Of a stretch of 33,965 nt of DNA, positions 14,320 through 22,227 are shown piece after piece. Positions within the stretch are counted from its first letter, which is position 1. Each line of letters begins with the position of its first letter. The position numbers and the translations under genes were made by a program. The notes below the pieces were generated by a model. The model was not told where the DNA came from. It ran no database searches and was given only the letters and a program-made list of their open reading frames with translations. The DNA is from Sphingomonas sp. 28-66-16 (lineage in GTDB: Bacteria; Pseudomonadota; Alphaproteobacteria; Sphingomonadales; Sphingomonadaceae): NCBI GenBank assembly GCA_002281485.1, contig NCGF01000025.1, positions 1-33,965 of the forward strand, read 5' to 3'.

Positions 14320-15651
14320 ATGAACGCGCCTCCCCCCAAATTCGCTCCCAAGACCTTCCACGTCAAATCATTCGGCTGCCAGATGAACGTCTATGACGGC
14401 GACCGGATGGGCGAGTTGATGGCCGCGCAAGGCCTGACCGCGACCGACGACGCGTTCGCCGCCGATCTCGTCATCCTCAACACCTGCCACATTCGCGAGC
14501 GCGCGACCGAGAAGGTCTATTCGGACATCGGCCGCATCCGCAAACAAGCCGGTAAGCTGGGCGAAAACCCGATGATCGCCATCGCCGGCTGCGTCGCGCA
14601 GGCCGAGGGCGAAGAGATCGTCCGCCGCGCCAAGGTCGACGTCGTGGTCGGCCCGCAGGCCTATCACAACCTCCCCGACCTCATCGCGCGCGCCGCCCGC
14701 GGCGAGGCGGCGCTCGATACCGACATGCCCGTCGACATGAAGTTCGGCCACCTCCCCGCGCGCCGCCGGGTGCCGCCCAGCGCTTTCCTGACGGTGCAGG
14801 AGGGGTGCGACAAATTCTGCACCTATTGCGTGGTGCCCTACACAAGAGGCGCCGAAGTCAGCCGCCCGTTCGCCGCCATCGCCGAGGAGGCGAAGGCGCT
14901 GGTCGACGCCGGTGCCAAGGAAATCACGCTGCTCGGCCAGAATGTGAATGCCTGGGACGATGACGGTCCCAACGGTTCTCGGGGCCTGCATCACCTGATC
15001 GCCGCGCTCGACAAGATCGAGGGGCTCGCCCGCATCCGCTACACCACCAGCCACCCCAACGACATGGCCGACGGCCTGATCGCCGCGCACCGCGACGTGG
15101 CGAAGCTGATGCCGTTCCTGCACCTCCCCGTCCAATCCGGCAGCGACCGCATCCTGAAGGCGATGAACCGCAGCCATAGTCGCGACGGCTACCTTCGCCT
15201 GCTCGACCGCGTCCGCGCGGCCCGCCCCGATATCGCGCTGTCGGGCGATTTCATCGTCGGTTTCCCCGGAGAGACCGAAGCGGACTTCGCCGAAACGCTC
15301 AGCCTGGTCGACGCGGTCGGCTATGCCCAGGCCTATAGCTTCAAATACAGCCCCCGCCCCGGCACTCCCGCCGCGACGATGGCGGACCAGATCGGGCCGG
15401 AAGTGATGGACGAGCGCCTCCAACGCCTGCAAGCCGCGCTCAATCGCGACCAGGCGGCGTTCAACGCGGCGAGCATGGGGAAGCGGTGTGCAGTGTTGCT
15501 CGAACGCAAGGGCAAGCTGGAGGGGCAGCTGATCGGCAAGAGCCCATGGCTGCAATCGGTCCATGTGATGACCGATGCAGCGATCGGCGACCTGGTCGAG
15601 GTGGAGATCGTCGAGGCGGGCGCGAATTCGGTGATGGGCGAGCGCTTTTAG
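14320..15651 (+). CDS. miaB: MiaB, tRNA ms2i6A37 methylthiotransferase
   Basis: The 443-residue radical SAM enzyme adds the methylthio group to i6A37 of tRNAs reading UNN codons. The N-terminal UPF0004 domain provides three cysteines for the auxiliary [4Fe-4S] cluster (SFGCQMN Cys20, NTCHIRE Cys56, GCVAQ Cys91). The radical SAM core has CDKFCTYC (Cys163, Cys167, Cys170). A C-terminal TRAM-like domain follows (from about residue 380). The start MNAPPPKF at 14320 was preferred over an ATG 36 nt upstream that lies inside the repeat. Together with TsaB and TrmB it forms part of a tRNA-modification theme in this core cluster, and it depends on Fe-S delivery by proteins such as the Nfu-like one at 9436. 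Confidence 0.96.
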   Translation: MNAPPPKFAPKTFHVKSFGCQMNVYDGDRMGELMAAQGLTATDDAFAADLVILNTCHIRERATEKVYSDIGRIRKQAGKLGENPMIAIAGCVAQAEGEEIVRRAKVDVVVGPQAYHNLPDLIARAARGEAALDTDMPVDMKFGHLPARRRVPPSAFLTVQEGCDKFCTYCVVPYTRGAEVSRPFAAIAEEAKALVDAGAKEITLLGQNVNAWDDDGPNGSRGLHHLIAALDKIEGLARIRYTTSHPNDMADGLIAAHRDVAKLMPFLHLPVQSGSDRILKAMNRSHSRDGYLRLLDRVRAARPDIALSGDFIVGFPGETEADFAETLSLVDAVGYAQAYSFKYSPRPGTPAATMADQIGPEVMDERLQRLQAALNRDQAAFNAASMGKRCAVLLERKGKLEGQLIGKSPWLQSVHVMTDAAIGDLVEVEIVEAGANSVMGERF

Positions 15652-15675
15652 CGCGGTTTTGATCATCTACTTTAG

Positions 15676-15771
15676 CCCCTCCCCTTCAGGGGAGGGGTTG
15701 GGGTGGGGGCTGTCGACAATCGCCGCGCCTGCGGACACCCCCACCCCTGCCCCTCCCCTGAAGGGGAGGGG
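15676..15771. repeat. Inverted pair of 34-nt REP-like elements
   Basis: Copy 1 (15676-15709) is CCCCTCCCC-TTCA-GGGGAGGGG followed by TTGGGGTGGGGG. Copy 2 (15738-15771) is its reverse complement, matching at 32 of 34 positions. Each contains a 9-bp hairpin, and together they can form a long stem around a 28-nt spacer (TGTCGACAATC...). It begins 25 nt after the miaB stop, so it may also act as a 3' barrier or terminator. The arrangement recalls the paired REP structures (BIMEs) mobilised by REP-associated transposases; no such transposase gene is in the window. Confidence 0.8.
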
Positions 15772-15802
15772 TGAGCCCAATGAACCGCCGACAATCCCAC
15801 TC

Positions 15803-15897
15803 CGTCACCCCGGACTTGTTCCGGGGCCCACCGAGCCCCGCAAGCAATGGCTGGTTCGCTGGCGGAAGCGTGGATGCCTGACAGGTTCGGCATGACG
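15803..15897. repeat. 95-nt dispersed palindromic repeat
   Basis: The element starts CGTCACCCCGGACTTGTTCC and ends GTTCGGCATGACG; the outer parts are imperfect reverse complements (CGTCA/TGACG, GGACTTGTTCCGG against the GACAGGTTCGGCA region). A 29-nt short form is at 14261-14289 and a half copy in reverse orientation at 33792-33811. It is recognisably the CGTCACCCCGGACTTG intergenic repeat common in sphingomonads. The rest of the gap to the next gene (15898-16035) holds no recognisable gene. Confidence 0.65.
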
Positions 15898-16035
15898 ACA
15901 ATGGCGTTAAATGTCGTGCCCCTGGAACTGATGCTCATCTTGTTGCACTGGGCCGAAGCGGCTTTGGCTCTTGCCATTCCCTTCGATGTTGGGTCAACGT
16001 CAGCAAATATCCGCGGTCGGAAGTAGGGGAGTTTG

Positions 16036-16695
16036 ATGACCAAGAAGCGGGACCGCGTGACGTTGTTGCGATGGAGCATTTTATGCACTGTTGTCTTCGC
16101 GACTCCGGGTCGGGGTGCGGATCAAACGCCGGAGGGAGCCAATCGCTTCATCGGTTCTATCATCGTGCAGGCTACGATCGACGACAATCGGATCCCCGAT
16201 TTTCCGCGCGTTCAAGAATCGGGAAGCCCGAGGCTTGCCAATGGGGCATTATGGACAGGTCCTACGTCGAGTGAAGTGGCCAAGTATAGTGAGATGTACC
16301 GAAGACTGGACGTCAAAGGAGCAGCGTCGGGCGAAAATATTTGCCAGTTGAAAATCAGTTTAGGTGCAGCAGAAGTCCGTTATGATGGGCCAAGCGTCGC
16401 ATATGATATAAACGGATATCGGACATCTGATTTCAAAAAGATATCCAGACAGATCCGACCTGCCTGGAACTTTGATACAAATATTAAATGGAATTTGGTG
16501 TCGTCCGCTCAGGTATCTGGTTCGACGGTGAAGATATTTACCTCACAGGGGCCATTTTTTCTGGCGGCCCAGAAAACAGGGGGAGAGAAGTATTTTTCGG
16601 TTCATCTCGTCGATGAAGGCATTGCCGCACGCTTCGCATATGCCGTGGAATTCTTGAGGCTGCATTGCGATCCTCTAAGCGAAACGGGATTTTAG
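16036..16695 (+). CDS. Unknown exported protein, first of a lower-GC gene pair
   Basis: I do not recognise this 219-residue protein. It has a basic N-terminus and hydrophobic stretch (LLRWSILCTVVFATPGRG) forming a signal peptide with cleavage near residue 28. The mature part is a mixed beta-rich sequence with two cysteines, Cys103 and Cys211, that could form a disulphide. The start ATG follows GGGGAG (16026-16031) at 4 nt. Codon use is clearly less GC-ending than in miaB or phoH (frequent ATA, AAA, GTT, TTT codons), suggesting acquisition. The second gene of the pair begins 3 nt after its stop, so the two are almost certainly one transcript. Periplasmic or secreted location is inferred; function is unknown. 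Confidence 0.7.
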   Translation: MTKKRDRVTLLRWSILCTVVFATPGRGADQTPEGANRFIGSIIVQATIDDNRIPDFPRVQESGSPRLANGALWTGPTSSEVAKYSEMYRRLDVKGAASGENICQLKISLGAAEVRYDGPSVAYDINGYRTSDFKKISRQIRPAWNFDTNIKWNLVSSAQVSGSTVKIFTSQGPFFLAAQKTGGEKYFSVHLVDEGIAARFAYAVEFLRLHCDPLSETGF

Positions 16696-16698
16696 TTG

Positions 16699-17157
16699 AT
16701 GGTCGAGAATGGTTACCGTGAAGTTGCTCCCGTTATCATATGGGTTCTTGTCCTCTCGTCTTTTGCGTCAGGGATACTGCCACAGCGCGCCCATGCCCAG
16801 GAAGCTCGCACCCTTTATGTTCGTCGCGGTGCGAGCAGTGGGTGCAATCAATATAAGCCGGAACAATGCCTCAACCCGGCGACCCGACAAAAGATGGAAA
16901 AACTGAAGGGGGAACGGCTTAGTCGCGAGAGAATGGAAGAAGCTGATCGCGTAGCCAGAGCGGAACAGACCAAAATACGCGAAAAGGAATACCAACAGAA
17001 AGTCACCGAGGAGAAACTACGGATAGGTTTGGCGCCTCAAAGGGCGGCAGAGGCGGACAGAATCGCTCGAATGAAGATTGCCGCGGACAAGGCAAGATTG
17101 GTCGGAAAGTTTGCACAATGCGGCAAAGGTCGACCCGCCTGCGGTGCCCAAGAGTAG
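16699..17157 (+). CDS. Unknown exported coiled-coil protein, second of the pair
   Basis: I do not recognise this 152-residue protein. A hydrophobic segment (PVIIWVLVLSSFASGIL, 11-27) followed by RAHA-QE gives a clear signal peptide with cleavage after residue 33. Mature Cys49 and Cys57 sit before, and Cys141 and Cys148 after, a charged helical region (about 62-136) likely to be a coiled coil. Within it two similar units occur, EEADRVARAE (80-89) and AEADRIARMK (117-126). Reduced GC at third positions matches its upstream partner. ATG at 16699 is preferred; TTG at 16696 abuts the upstream stop. The symmetric cysteine pairs around a helical rod suggest a small disulphide-stabilised periplasmic protein, which is inference only. 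Confidence 0.65.
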   Translation: MVENGYREVAPVIIWVLVLSSFASGILPQRAHAQEARTLYVRRGASSGCNQYKPEQCLNPATRQKMEKLKGERLSRERMEEADRVARAEQTKIREKEYQQKVTEEKLRIGLAPQRAAEADRIARMKIAADKARLVGKFAQCGKGRPACGAQE

Positions 17158-17163
17158 GCGCAC

Positions 17164-17191
17164 GGGAATTCCGGGGACACAATATCTAATT
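17164..17191. repeat. REP-like remnant with GGGGACA core
   Basis: The 28-nt sequence is AATT-flanked (GGGAATT at 17164-17170, CTAATT at 17186-17191) around CCGGGGACACAATAT. It resembles the AATTC-GGGGACA-type palindromes found with REP-associated IS200-like transposases in many proteobacteria. It follows the stop of the second unknown gene by 6 nt. Only one copy is seen and no transposase is present, so this would be a remnant. The remaining gap to phoH (17192-17424) holds no recognisable gene. Confidence 0.35.
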
Positions 17192-17424
17192 GGCAACGTT
17201 TCGACGCCACGGCACGAACGCCCCGCACAATCCACCCAAACCGACCACTTTCTCCTGTCCTACACGCGCCCGATCTGCCAAACTCCACGACGGATGCAGC
17301 ACGCCCGCCCCTTCTGCGCGACCCCCGGCAATCTCCGCCGCAGCGGCCGCGTCGGGGTTTTGCGAGGAGCGATTGCAACCCGCAACTTCCGCACCTTAAG
17401 CCTCCTCCTGCCCGAAGGAATTGC

Positions 17425-18423
17425 ATGAGCCGCAAGCCCGTCCCCGCCCAGTCCGGCGAGCGCAGCCGCGCCGAACTCACCTTCGATCGGCCGCAACTGA
17501 TGGCGCAGCTGTTCGGCGAGTTCGATCGCAACCTGTTGCTGCTCGAAAGCCGACTCGGTGTCTACATCACCGCGCGGGGCAACAAGGTGGGGCTGGAGGG
17601 GACGGCCGAAGCGGTGGCGTCGGCGCGCGACGTGCTCAACGGGCTCTACAACCGCATCATCCGCGGTGAGATCATCGATACCGGGCTGATCGAGGCGGTC
17701 ATCGCGATGTCCGCCGAGCCGACGCTTGCCGGCATCATCAGCGCCGAGGCGACCGCGCCGCCCTCGATCATGATCCGCACGCGGAAAAAGACGATCGTCC
17801 CGCGCACCGTGGCGCAGGCGCATTACATGCGCGAGCTGCTGGGCAACGACATCATCTTCGCCCTCGGGCCGGCGGGCACCGGCAAGACCTATATCGCCGT
17901 CGCCCAGGCCGTCGCGCAGCTCATCACCGGCAGCATCCAGCGGCTGATCCTGTCGCGCCCGGCGGTCGAAGCGGGGGAGAAACTGGGCTTCCTGCCCGGC
18001 GACATGAAGGAAAAGGTCGATCCCTATCTGCGCCCCCTGTACGATGCGCTCAACGACTGCCTGCCCGCCGAACAGGTCGAGCGCCGGATCGCCTCGGGCG
18101 AGATCGAGATCGCGCCGATCGCCTTCATGCGCGGCCGCACGCTCGCCGACGCCTTCATCATCCTCGACGAGGCGCAGAACACCACGCCGGCCCAGATGAA
18201 GATGTTCCTCACCCGCTTCGGCGAGAACAGCCGCATGGTGGTGTGCGGCGATCCCAGGCAGACCGATCTGCCCGGCGGCATGGTCGCAAGCGGCCTCAAC
18301 GACGCGGTCGGGCGGCTCGAGGGGGTCGAAGGCCTGTCGATCTGCCGCTTTGGTGCGGGCGATGTGGTGCGCCATCCGATCGTGGGGCGGATCGTCGAAG
18401 CCTATGAGGGCAAGGATGCTTGA
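17425..18423 (+). CDS. phoH: PhoH-like ATPase
   Basis: The 332-residue protein has an N-terminal KH-like region (20-90) and a P-loop ATPase domain with Walker A GPAGTGKT (148-155) and Walker B FIILDEAQN, followed by the sensor segment GDPRQTDLP. This is the PhoH/YbeZ type, linked to RNA metabolism and ribosome quality control together with YbeY. The start has GAAGGA at 17414-17419. The ybeY ORF begins within its last 8 nt, so the two are translationally coupled, supporting a joint role. Despite the historic name, phosphate-starvation control is not evident; no pho box was recognised. Confidence 0.94.
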   Translation: MSRKPVPAQSGERSRAELTFDRPQLMAQLFGEFDRNLLLLESRLGVYITARGNKVGLEGTAEAVASARDVLNGLYNRIIRGEIIDTGLIEAVIAMSAEPTLAGIISAEATAPPSIMIRTRKKTIVPRTVAQAHYMRELLGNDIIFALGPAGTGKTYIAVAQAVAQLITGSIQRLILSRPAVEAGEKLGFLPGDMKEKVDPYLRPLYDALNDCLPAEQVERRIASGEIEIAPIAFMRGRTLADAFIILDEAQNTTPAQMKMFLTRFGENSRMVVCGDPRQTDLPGGMVASGLNDAVGRLEGVEGLSICRFGAGDVVRHPIVGRIVEAYEGKDA

Positions 18424-18946
18424 TCTGGGCGTGTCGGCCGAACCCGTTTGGCCCGATACTACTGACTGGGAGACGCTCGCGACCCGTGCCGCTGCCGCCA
18501 CGCTCGCCGCGACGGCACATGGCGAATGGGTCACGCTGCCCTTCACCGCCGAAATCTCCGTCCGCCTGACCGACGATGCCGAGGTACAACTCCTCAACCG
18601 CGACTACCGGCACAAGGACAAGCCGACCAACGTCCTGTCCTTTCCGATGATCGCCCCCGATCTGCTCGATGCGGTCGCCAATACCGATGATGGCGAGGTG
18701 CTGCTCGGCGACATCGTGCTGGCCTTTGGCGTGTGCAACGCCGAGGCGGCAGACAAGGGCATCACGCTGCAAGATCACGCGACGCATTTGATCGTGCACG
18801 GGACGCTGCATCTGCTAGGATATGATCATCAGGGGCCGGCCGAGGCCGAGGCGATGGAGCAGATCGAGCGCGATGTGCTGGCCACGCTCGGCATCGCCGA
18901 TCCCTATCGCTACGATCATGACGACCCTAACGAGGACGAGGACTAA
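18416..18946 (+). CDS. ybeY: YbeY, endoribonuclease/rRNA maturation factor
   Basis: The 176-residue UPF0054 protein has the zinc motif HGTLHLLGYDH with His128, His132 and His138 (H-x3-H-x5-H), and the preceding signatures LNRDYRHKDKPTNVLSF and LLGDIVLA. YbeY is a metal-dependent single-strand endoribonuclease acting in 16S rRNA 3' maturation and 70S quality control. The start ATG at 18416 overlaps phoH by 8 nt. The C-terminus is unusually acidic (YDHDDPNEDED). Order phoH-ybeY-corC is conserved widely in proteobacteria. Confidence 0.95.
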   Translation: MLDLGVSAEPVWPDTTDWETLATRAAAATLAATAHGEWVTLPFTAEISVRLTDDAEVQLLNRDYRHKDKPTNVLSFPMIAPDLLDAVANTDDGEVLLGDIVLAFGVCNAEAADKGITLQDHATHLIVHGTLHLLGYDHQGPAEAEAMEQIERDVLATLGIADPYRYDHDDPNEDED

Positions 18947-18955
18947 CCCACCCCG

Positions 18956-19867
18956 ATGGCCGACGGCCCCAGTACCGAGACCGGCCCCGCCGGCTCCCCG
19001 GAAGGCAGCTTATGGCGCTCCTTCCGCAGCTTCATCTTCGGCGAACCCGCCGACGATTCGCTCCGCGCCCAGCTCGAGGAAGCAATCGACGCGCATGAGG
19101 ATGATCCCGCGCCCGATGCGCGCGGTGATCTCTCTCCGCTCGAACGCCAGATGGTCCGCAATCTGCTCCATTTCGGCGAGCGCGATGCGGGCGATGTCGG
19201 CGTGCCGCGCTCGGATATCGTCGCGGTCGAGGAACGGACCAGCTTCGCCGATCTGGTGACGCTGTTCGCCGAAGCCGGCCACAGCCGCCTGCCGGTCTAT
19301 CGCGAGGAACTCGATACGATCATCGGCATGATCCACATCAAGGATGTCTTCAACATCCTCGCGACCGGCGCGCCGCATCCGGACAGCATCGCCGATCTGA
19401 TCCGCCAGCCGCTGTTCGTGCCGATGTCGCGCGGTACGCTCGATCTGCTCGCCGACATGCGCCAGAAACGCGTCCATCTGGCGATCGTGCTCGACGAATA
19501 TTTCGGCACCGAAGGGCTGGTGACGATCGAGGATCTGATCGAGGAGATCGTCGGCGATATCGAGGACGAGCATGACGACGCCCCCCAGCAGCTGCTGGTA
19601 CCGATCGACGGCGGCGCCTGGGAGGCCGATGGGCGCGCCGAGCTCGAAGACGTCGGCGAAGCGATCGATCCGCGGCTCGCCGAGACCGACGACGATATCG
19701 ACACGATCGGCGGGCTCGCGGCGGTGCTGGTCGGCCATGTCCCCGAAGTCGGCAGCTGCGTCGATCATCCCAGCGGCTGGCGGTTCGAGGTGCTCGAGGC
19801 CGATACCAAGCGAATCCTCCGGCTGCGGCTCCATCCGCCGCTGGCCGATGGTGGCGCGCGCGACTGA
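18956..19867 (+). CDS. corC: CorC/HlyC-family CBS-domain protein
   Basis: The 303-residue cytosolic protein has two CBS domains (about 79-137 and 148-205) and a C-terminal CorC_HlyC (transporter-associated) domain (about 218-298). The signature LDEYFGTEGLVTIEDLIEEIVGDIEDEHDD spans 179-208. It lacks the DUF21 membrane domain, so it is the short CorC type implicated in Mg2+/Co2+ homeostasis rather than a full CNNM-like transporter. It lies 9 nt after ybeY and is probably cotranscribed. In relatives lnt normally follows directly; here a 2.9-kb block separates them. The hemolysin label used in databases is historical. Confidence 0.92.
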   Translation: MADGPSTETGPAGSPEGSLWRSFRSFIFGEPADDSLRAQLEEAIDAHEDDPAPDARGDLSPLERQMVRNLLHFGERDAGDVGVPRSDIVAVEERTSFADLVTLFAEAGHSRLPVYREELDTIIGMIHIKDVFNILATGAPHPDSIADLIRQPLFVPMSRGTLDLLADMRQKRVHLAIVLDEYFGTEGLVTIEDLIEEIVGDIEDEHDDAPQQLLVPIDGGAWEADGRAELEDVGEAIDPRLAETDDDIDTIGGLAAVLVGHVPEVGSCVDHPSGWRFEVLEADTKRILRLRLHPPLADGGARD

Positions 19868-20053
19868 ACCGCCATATTTCGAAAGAATCATCGCGCCGAT
19901 CGCGCTAGATTGATTATCAGCCACTCGATCACACAGAGCTGATTAATGCGTTTTGGCGATTTATCAGGATCGGGTATCGAAGCTTTCGGTCAGCGTCCCT
20001 GATGTCGAGCGTTCCCCCGCGCTCGCCAGGCAGTTCCCCGCTCGCTGATCGAT

Positions 20054-20086
20054 ACGGCCGCCGGTGTCCCCCCCGCCGGCGGCCGT
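20054..20086. terminator. Hairpin downstream of corC
   Basis: A perfect 11-bp stem ACGGCCGCCGG (20054-20064) / CCGGCGGCCGT (20076-20086) with an 11-nt C-rich loop lies between corC and the sugar dehydrogenase. It lacks a T-run, so it is either a weak or factor-assisted terminator for the phoH-ybeY-corC transcript, or a structural repeat. The rest of the 296-nt gap (19868-20163) has an AT-richer stretch at 19900-19975 but no recognisable gene. Confidence 0.5.
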
Positions 20087-20163
20087 CCTGACGGGTCCAG
20101 CCGCGAAACCATGACCGCTATGCCCGAAAATGGCTTGGCCCGGGCGCGGCGCGGCCCTACCTA

Positions 20164-21495
20164 ATGCTGATGCGCAAACATATTCTCATCGTCCTTGGCC
20201 TCGTGCTGCTCGTCGCCGCCGGCATGTGGTACGTCGTCAGCCGGCCCGACGTCGCCAGGCTCAGCGTCGCGGAGGTATCGGGCAGCCGCCCCAAGATCAC
20301 CGATCCGCGCAAGCAGATCGTACCGACGATCAAGGTCGCTGACGCCGTCGGCTGGCCGGCCGGGGCGAAGCCGACCCCGGCGCCGGGGCTGAAGGTCAAC
20401 GCCTTTGCCGACGGGCTCGATCATCCTCGCTGGCTCTATACCCTGCCCAATGGCGACGTGCTGGTCGCCGAGACCAATTCGCCGCCCCGCAAGGCAAGTG
20501 GCATAACCGGCATGGTGATGGGCTATCTGATGAAGAAGGGCGGCGCAGCCGTGCCCTCGGCCAATCGCATCACCCTGCTGCGCGATGCCAATGGCGACGG
20601 CGTTGCCGAATTCCGGTCGGTGCTGATCAGCGGTCTCAATTCGCCGCTGGGCATGGCCCTGGTCGGCGACACGCTCTACATCGCCAACACCGACGCGCTG
20701 GTCCGCGTCCCCTTCAAGGTCGGCGAGACCAAGATCACCGCCAAGCCCGAAGTCGTGGTGCGCTATCCCGGCGGCGGCAATCACTGGGCCCGCAACGTGC
20801 TTGCCAGCCCGGACGGCAAGACCCTCTATGTCGCGGTCGGTTCGTCGAGCAATATCGCCGAGAATGGCCTCGATCTGGAGGTCAATCGCGCCAATATCCT
20901 GCAGGTCGATCCCGCCGCGAAGACCTTCCGCGTCTATGCCGCTGGCTTGCGCAACCCGCAGGGCCTGGCCTTCGAGCCCCAAAGCGGGCGGCTCTGGACG
21001 ACCGTCAACGAGCGCGACATGCTCGGCTCCGATCTCGCCCCCGATTATATGACGGCGGTCGAGCTCGGCGATTTCTTCGGCTGGCCGTACAGCTATTGGG
21101 GCGGTTATGTCGACAAACGGGTCGAGCCCGAGCGGCCCGATCTGCTCGAATATTCGAAGCGCCCCGATTACGCGCTTGGTCCGCATACCGCCTCGCTCGG
21201 GCTGAGCTTCGCGACCGGCGCCAAGCTGGGCGATCGCTTCGCCAATGGGGCGTTCGTCGGCCAGCATGGTTCGTGGAACCGAGTGCCCGTGTCGGGCTAC
21301 AAGGTGATCTACGTGCCGTTTGCCGCCAATGGTTTCCCGGTCAAGGGCGCCAAACCGGTCGATGTGCTGACCGGGTTCCTTGACGGCAAGGGCCGCGCCC
21401 AGGGACGCCCGGTCGGCGTTACCATCGACCATACAGGCGGCCTGCTGGTCGCTGACGATGTCGGTAATGTGATCTGGCGGGTCAGCGCGCCCTGA
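20164..21495 (+). CDS. PQQ-type sugar (L-sorbosone-like) dehydrogenase
   Basis: The 443-residue protein has an N-terminal membrane anchor or uncleaved signal (HILIVLGLVLLVAAGMWYVV, about 5-24) and a periplasmic beta-propeller of the soluble glucose/L-sorbosone dehydrogenase type. Visible propeller signatures are FADGLDHPRWLYTLPNGDVLVAET, RNPQGLAFEPQSGRLWTTVNERD, and FVGQHGSWNR followed by GRPVGVTIDHTGGLLVADDVGNVIWRV. Such enzymes oxidise aldoses or sorbosone-like substrates using PQQ; the substrate here cannot be told and no PQQ synthesis genes are in the window. ATGs at 20164 and 20170 are both possible; neither has a strong ribosome binding site. It belongs to the block inserted between corC and lnt. 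Confidence 0.85.
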   Translation: MLMRKHILIVLGLVLLVAAGMWYVVSRPDVARLSVAEVSGSRPKITDPRKQIVPTIKVADAVGWPAGAKPTPAPGLKVNAFADGLDHPRWLYTLPNGDVLVAETNSPPRKASGITGMVMGYLMKKGGAAVPSANRITLLRDANGDGVAEFRSVLISGLNSPLGMALVGDTLYIANTDALVRVPFKVGETKITAKPEVVVRYPGGGNHWARNVLASPDGKTLYVAVGSSSNIAENGLDLEVNRANILQVDPAAKTFRVYAAGLRNPQGLAFEPQSGRLWTTVNERDMLGSDLAPDYMTAVELGDFFGWPYSYWGGYVDKRVEPERPDLLEYSKRPDYALGPHTASLGLSFATGAKLGDRFANGAFVGQHGSWNRVPVSGYKVIYVPFAANGFPVKGAKPVDVLTGFLDGKGRAQGRPVGVTIDHTGGLLVADDVGNVIWRVSAP

Positions 21496-21536
21496 TCGAT
21501 CCGCCGTATCAGCCTCGCCGATCGGACCGGCGGCGA

Positions 21537-21569
21537 GTTGCAGCCGACACCTTCGGTATCGGCTGCAAC
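21537..21569 (+). terminator. Strong hairpin after the sugar dehydrogenase
   Basis: GTTGCAGCCGA (21537-21547) pairs perfectly with TCGGCTGCAAC (21559-21569), and ACC/GGT can pair inside a TTC loop. It begins 42 nt after the stop codon. No T-run follows, but stem stability and position suit a transcription end. Confidence 0.6.
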
Positions 21570-21675
21570 CGCTCGCGTCGGTCGCTGGCAGGACCAACCG
21601 ACACACCCCCTCCCCAGAGAATTCAGAATTGATAAAGCATTTAGGTCCGAAATGGATTTACATTTTCACGCGGTC

Positions 21676-21690
21676 TACCCATAACGGGTA
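21676..21690. promoter_or_regulatory. Small palindrome at the HTH gene start
   Basis: TACCC-ATAAC-GGGTA lies 6 nt before the GTG start of the HTH gene, at the end of an AT-richer stretch (21617-21690) that probably holds the promoter (TTGATA at 21629-21634 is a candidate -35). The palindrome may be an autoregulatory operator; this is inference from position alone. Confidence 0.3.
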
Positions 21691-21696
21691 ATCGCG

Positions 21697-22227
21697 GTGG
21701 CAGCACGCGCGGCGGCGACCGGGGGGATCACGACGACTATGGTCGCACGCGTAGTAACGGTGCCCGACAAGATGATGTCGAACTGGCGCATCGCCATGTT
21801 CAGCCTGGTCAACCTGTTTCTGGCAACGCAGCGCACCTTCGCCGCTGCCGACACCAAGTTGAACCCGAGCGAACTGCTGATCTACATGACGATCTGCGTC
21901 GCCAACATCCAGAAACTGATGCGCGAGCGCGCCATTCCCGACAGCTTCAATGCAACCACCGTGCTGCCGCGCGAGTGGGTCGTGCCCATCTCGCGCAATG
22001 CCATCGCCTCGGCGACCGGGCTGCCGCGCGAAACGGTGCGCCGGCAGGTCGAAAAAATGATCGAGCGCGGCCTGCTGATCGAAGATATCCGCGGTGGCGT
22101 CACCCCACCGCCCGGAATCATCGAGGCGCTTGGGCTGGCGCCAATGCTCGAACCGTTGCTTTGCGAGTTCACCAAGACCGCCGAGCAATTGCTGCGCTTC
22201 GGCGTGATCACCGCTTCGGTCGATTAA
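21697..22227 (+). CDS. Winged-helix/HTH-domain protein, unnamed family
   Basis: This 176-residue protein (GTG start) is not one I can name. Residues 98-130, [19 protein letters not shown] followed by [13 protein letters not shown], are a clear helix-turn-helix with a following wing helix, as in MarR- or Crp-type DNA-binding domains. The N-terminal half (26-80) is predicted helical and may dimerise or bind a ligand; no cyclic-nucleotide fold is seen. An ATG at 21739 would remove a low-complexity N-terminus and is a possible true start. It lies in the accessory block between corC and lnt and ends tail-to-tail with the VOC gene, the two stop codons overlapping within TTAA. A regulator role is likely; targets are unknown. 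Confidence 0.7.
   Translation: MAARAAATGGITTTMVARVVTVPDKMMSNWRIAMFSLVNLFLATQRTFAAADTKLNPSELLIYMTICVANIQKLMRERAIPDSFNATTVLPREWVVPISRNAIASATGLPRETVRRQVEKMIERGLLIEDIRGGVTPPPGIIEALGLAPMLEPLLCEFTKTAEQLLRFGVITASVD

Noticed and set aside
14368-15666. 432-residue minus-strand frame opposite miaB
   Set aside because: Antisense shadow; miaB is complete with all six cluster cysteines.
15676-15897. CRISPR array
   Set aside because: The repeats are two inverted copies plus a different element, with no regular direct repeats or spacers; no cas genes in the window.
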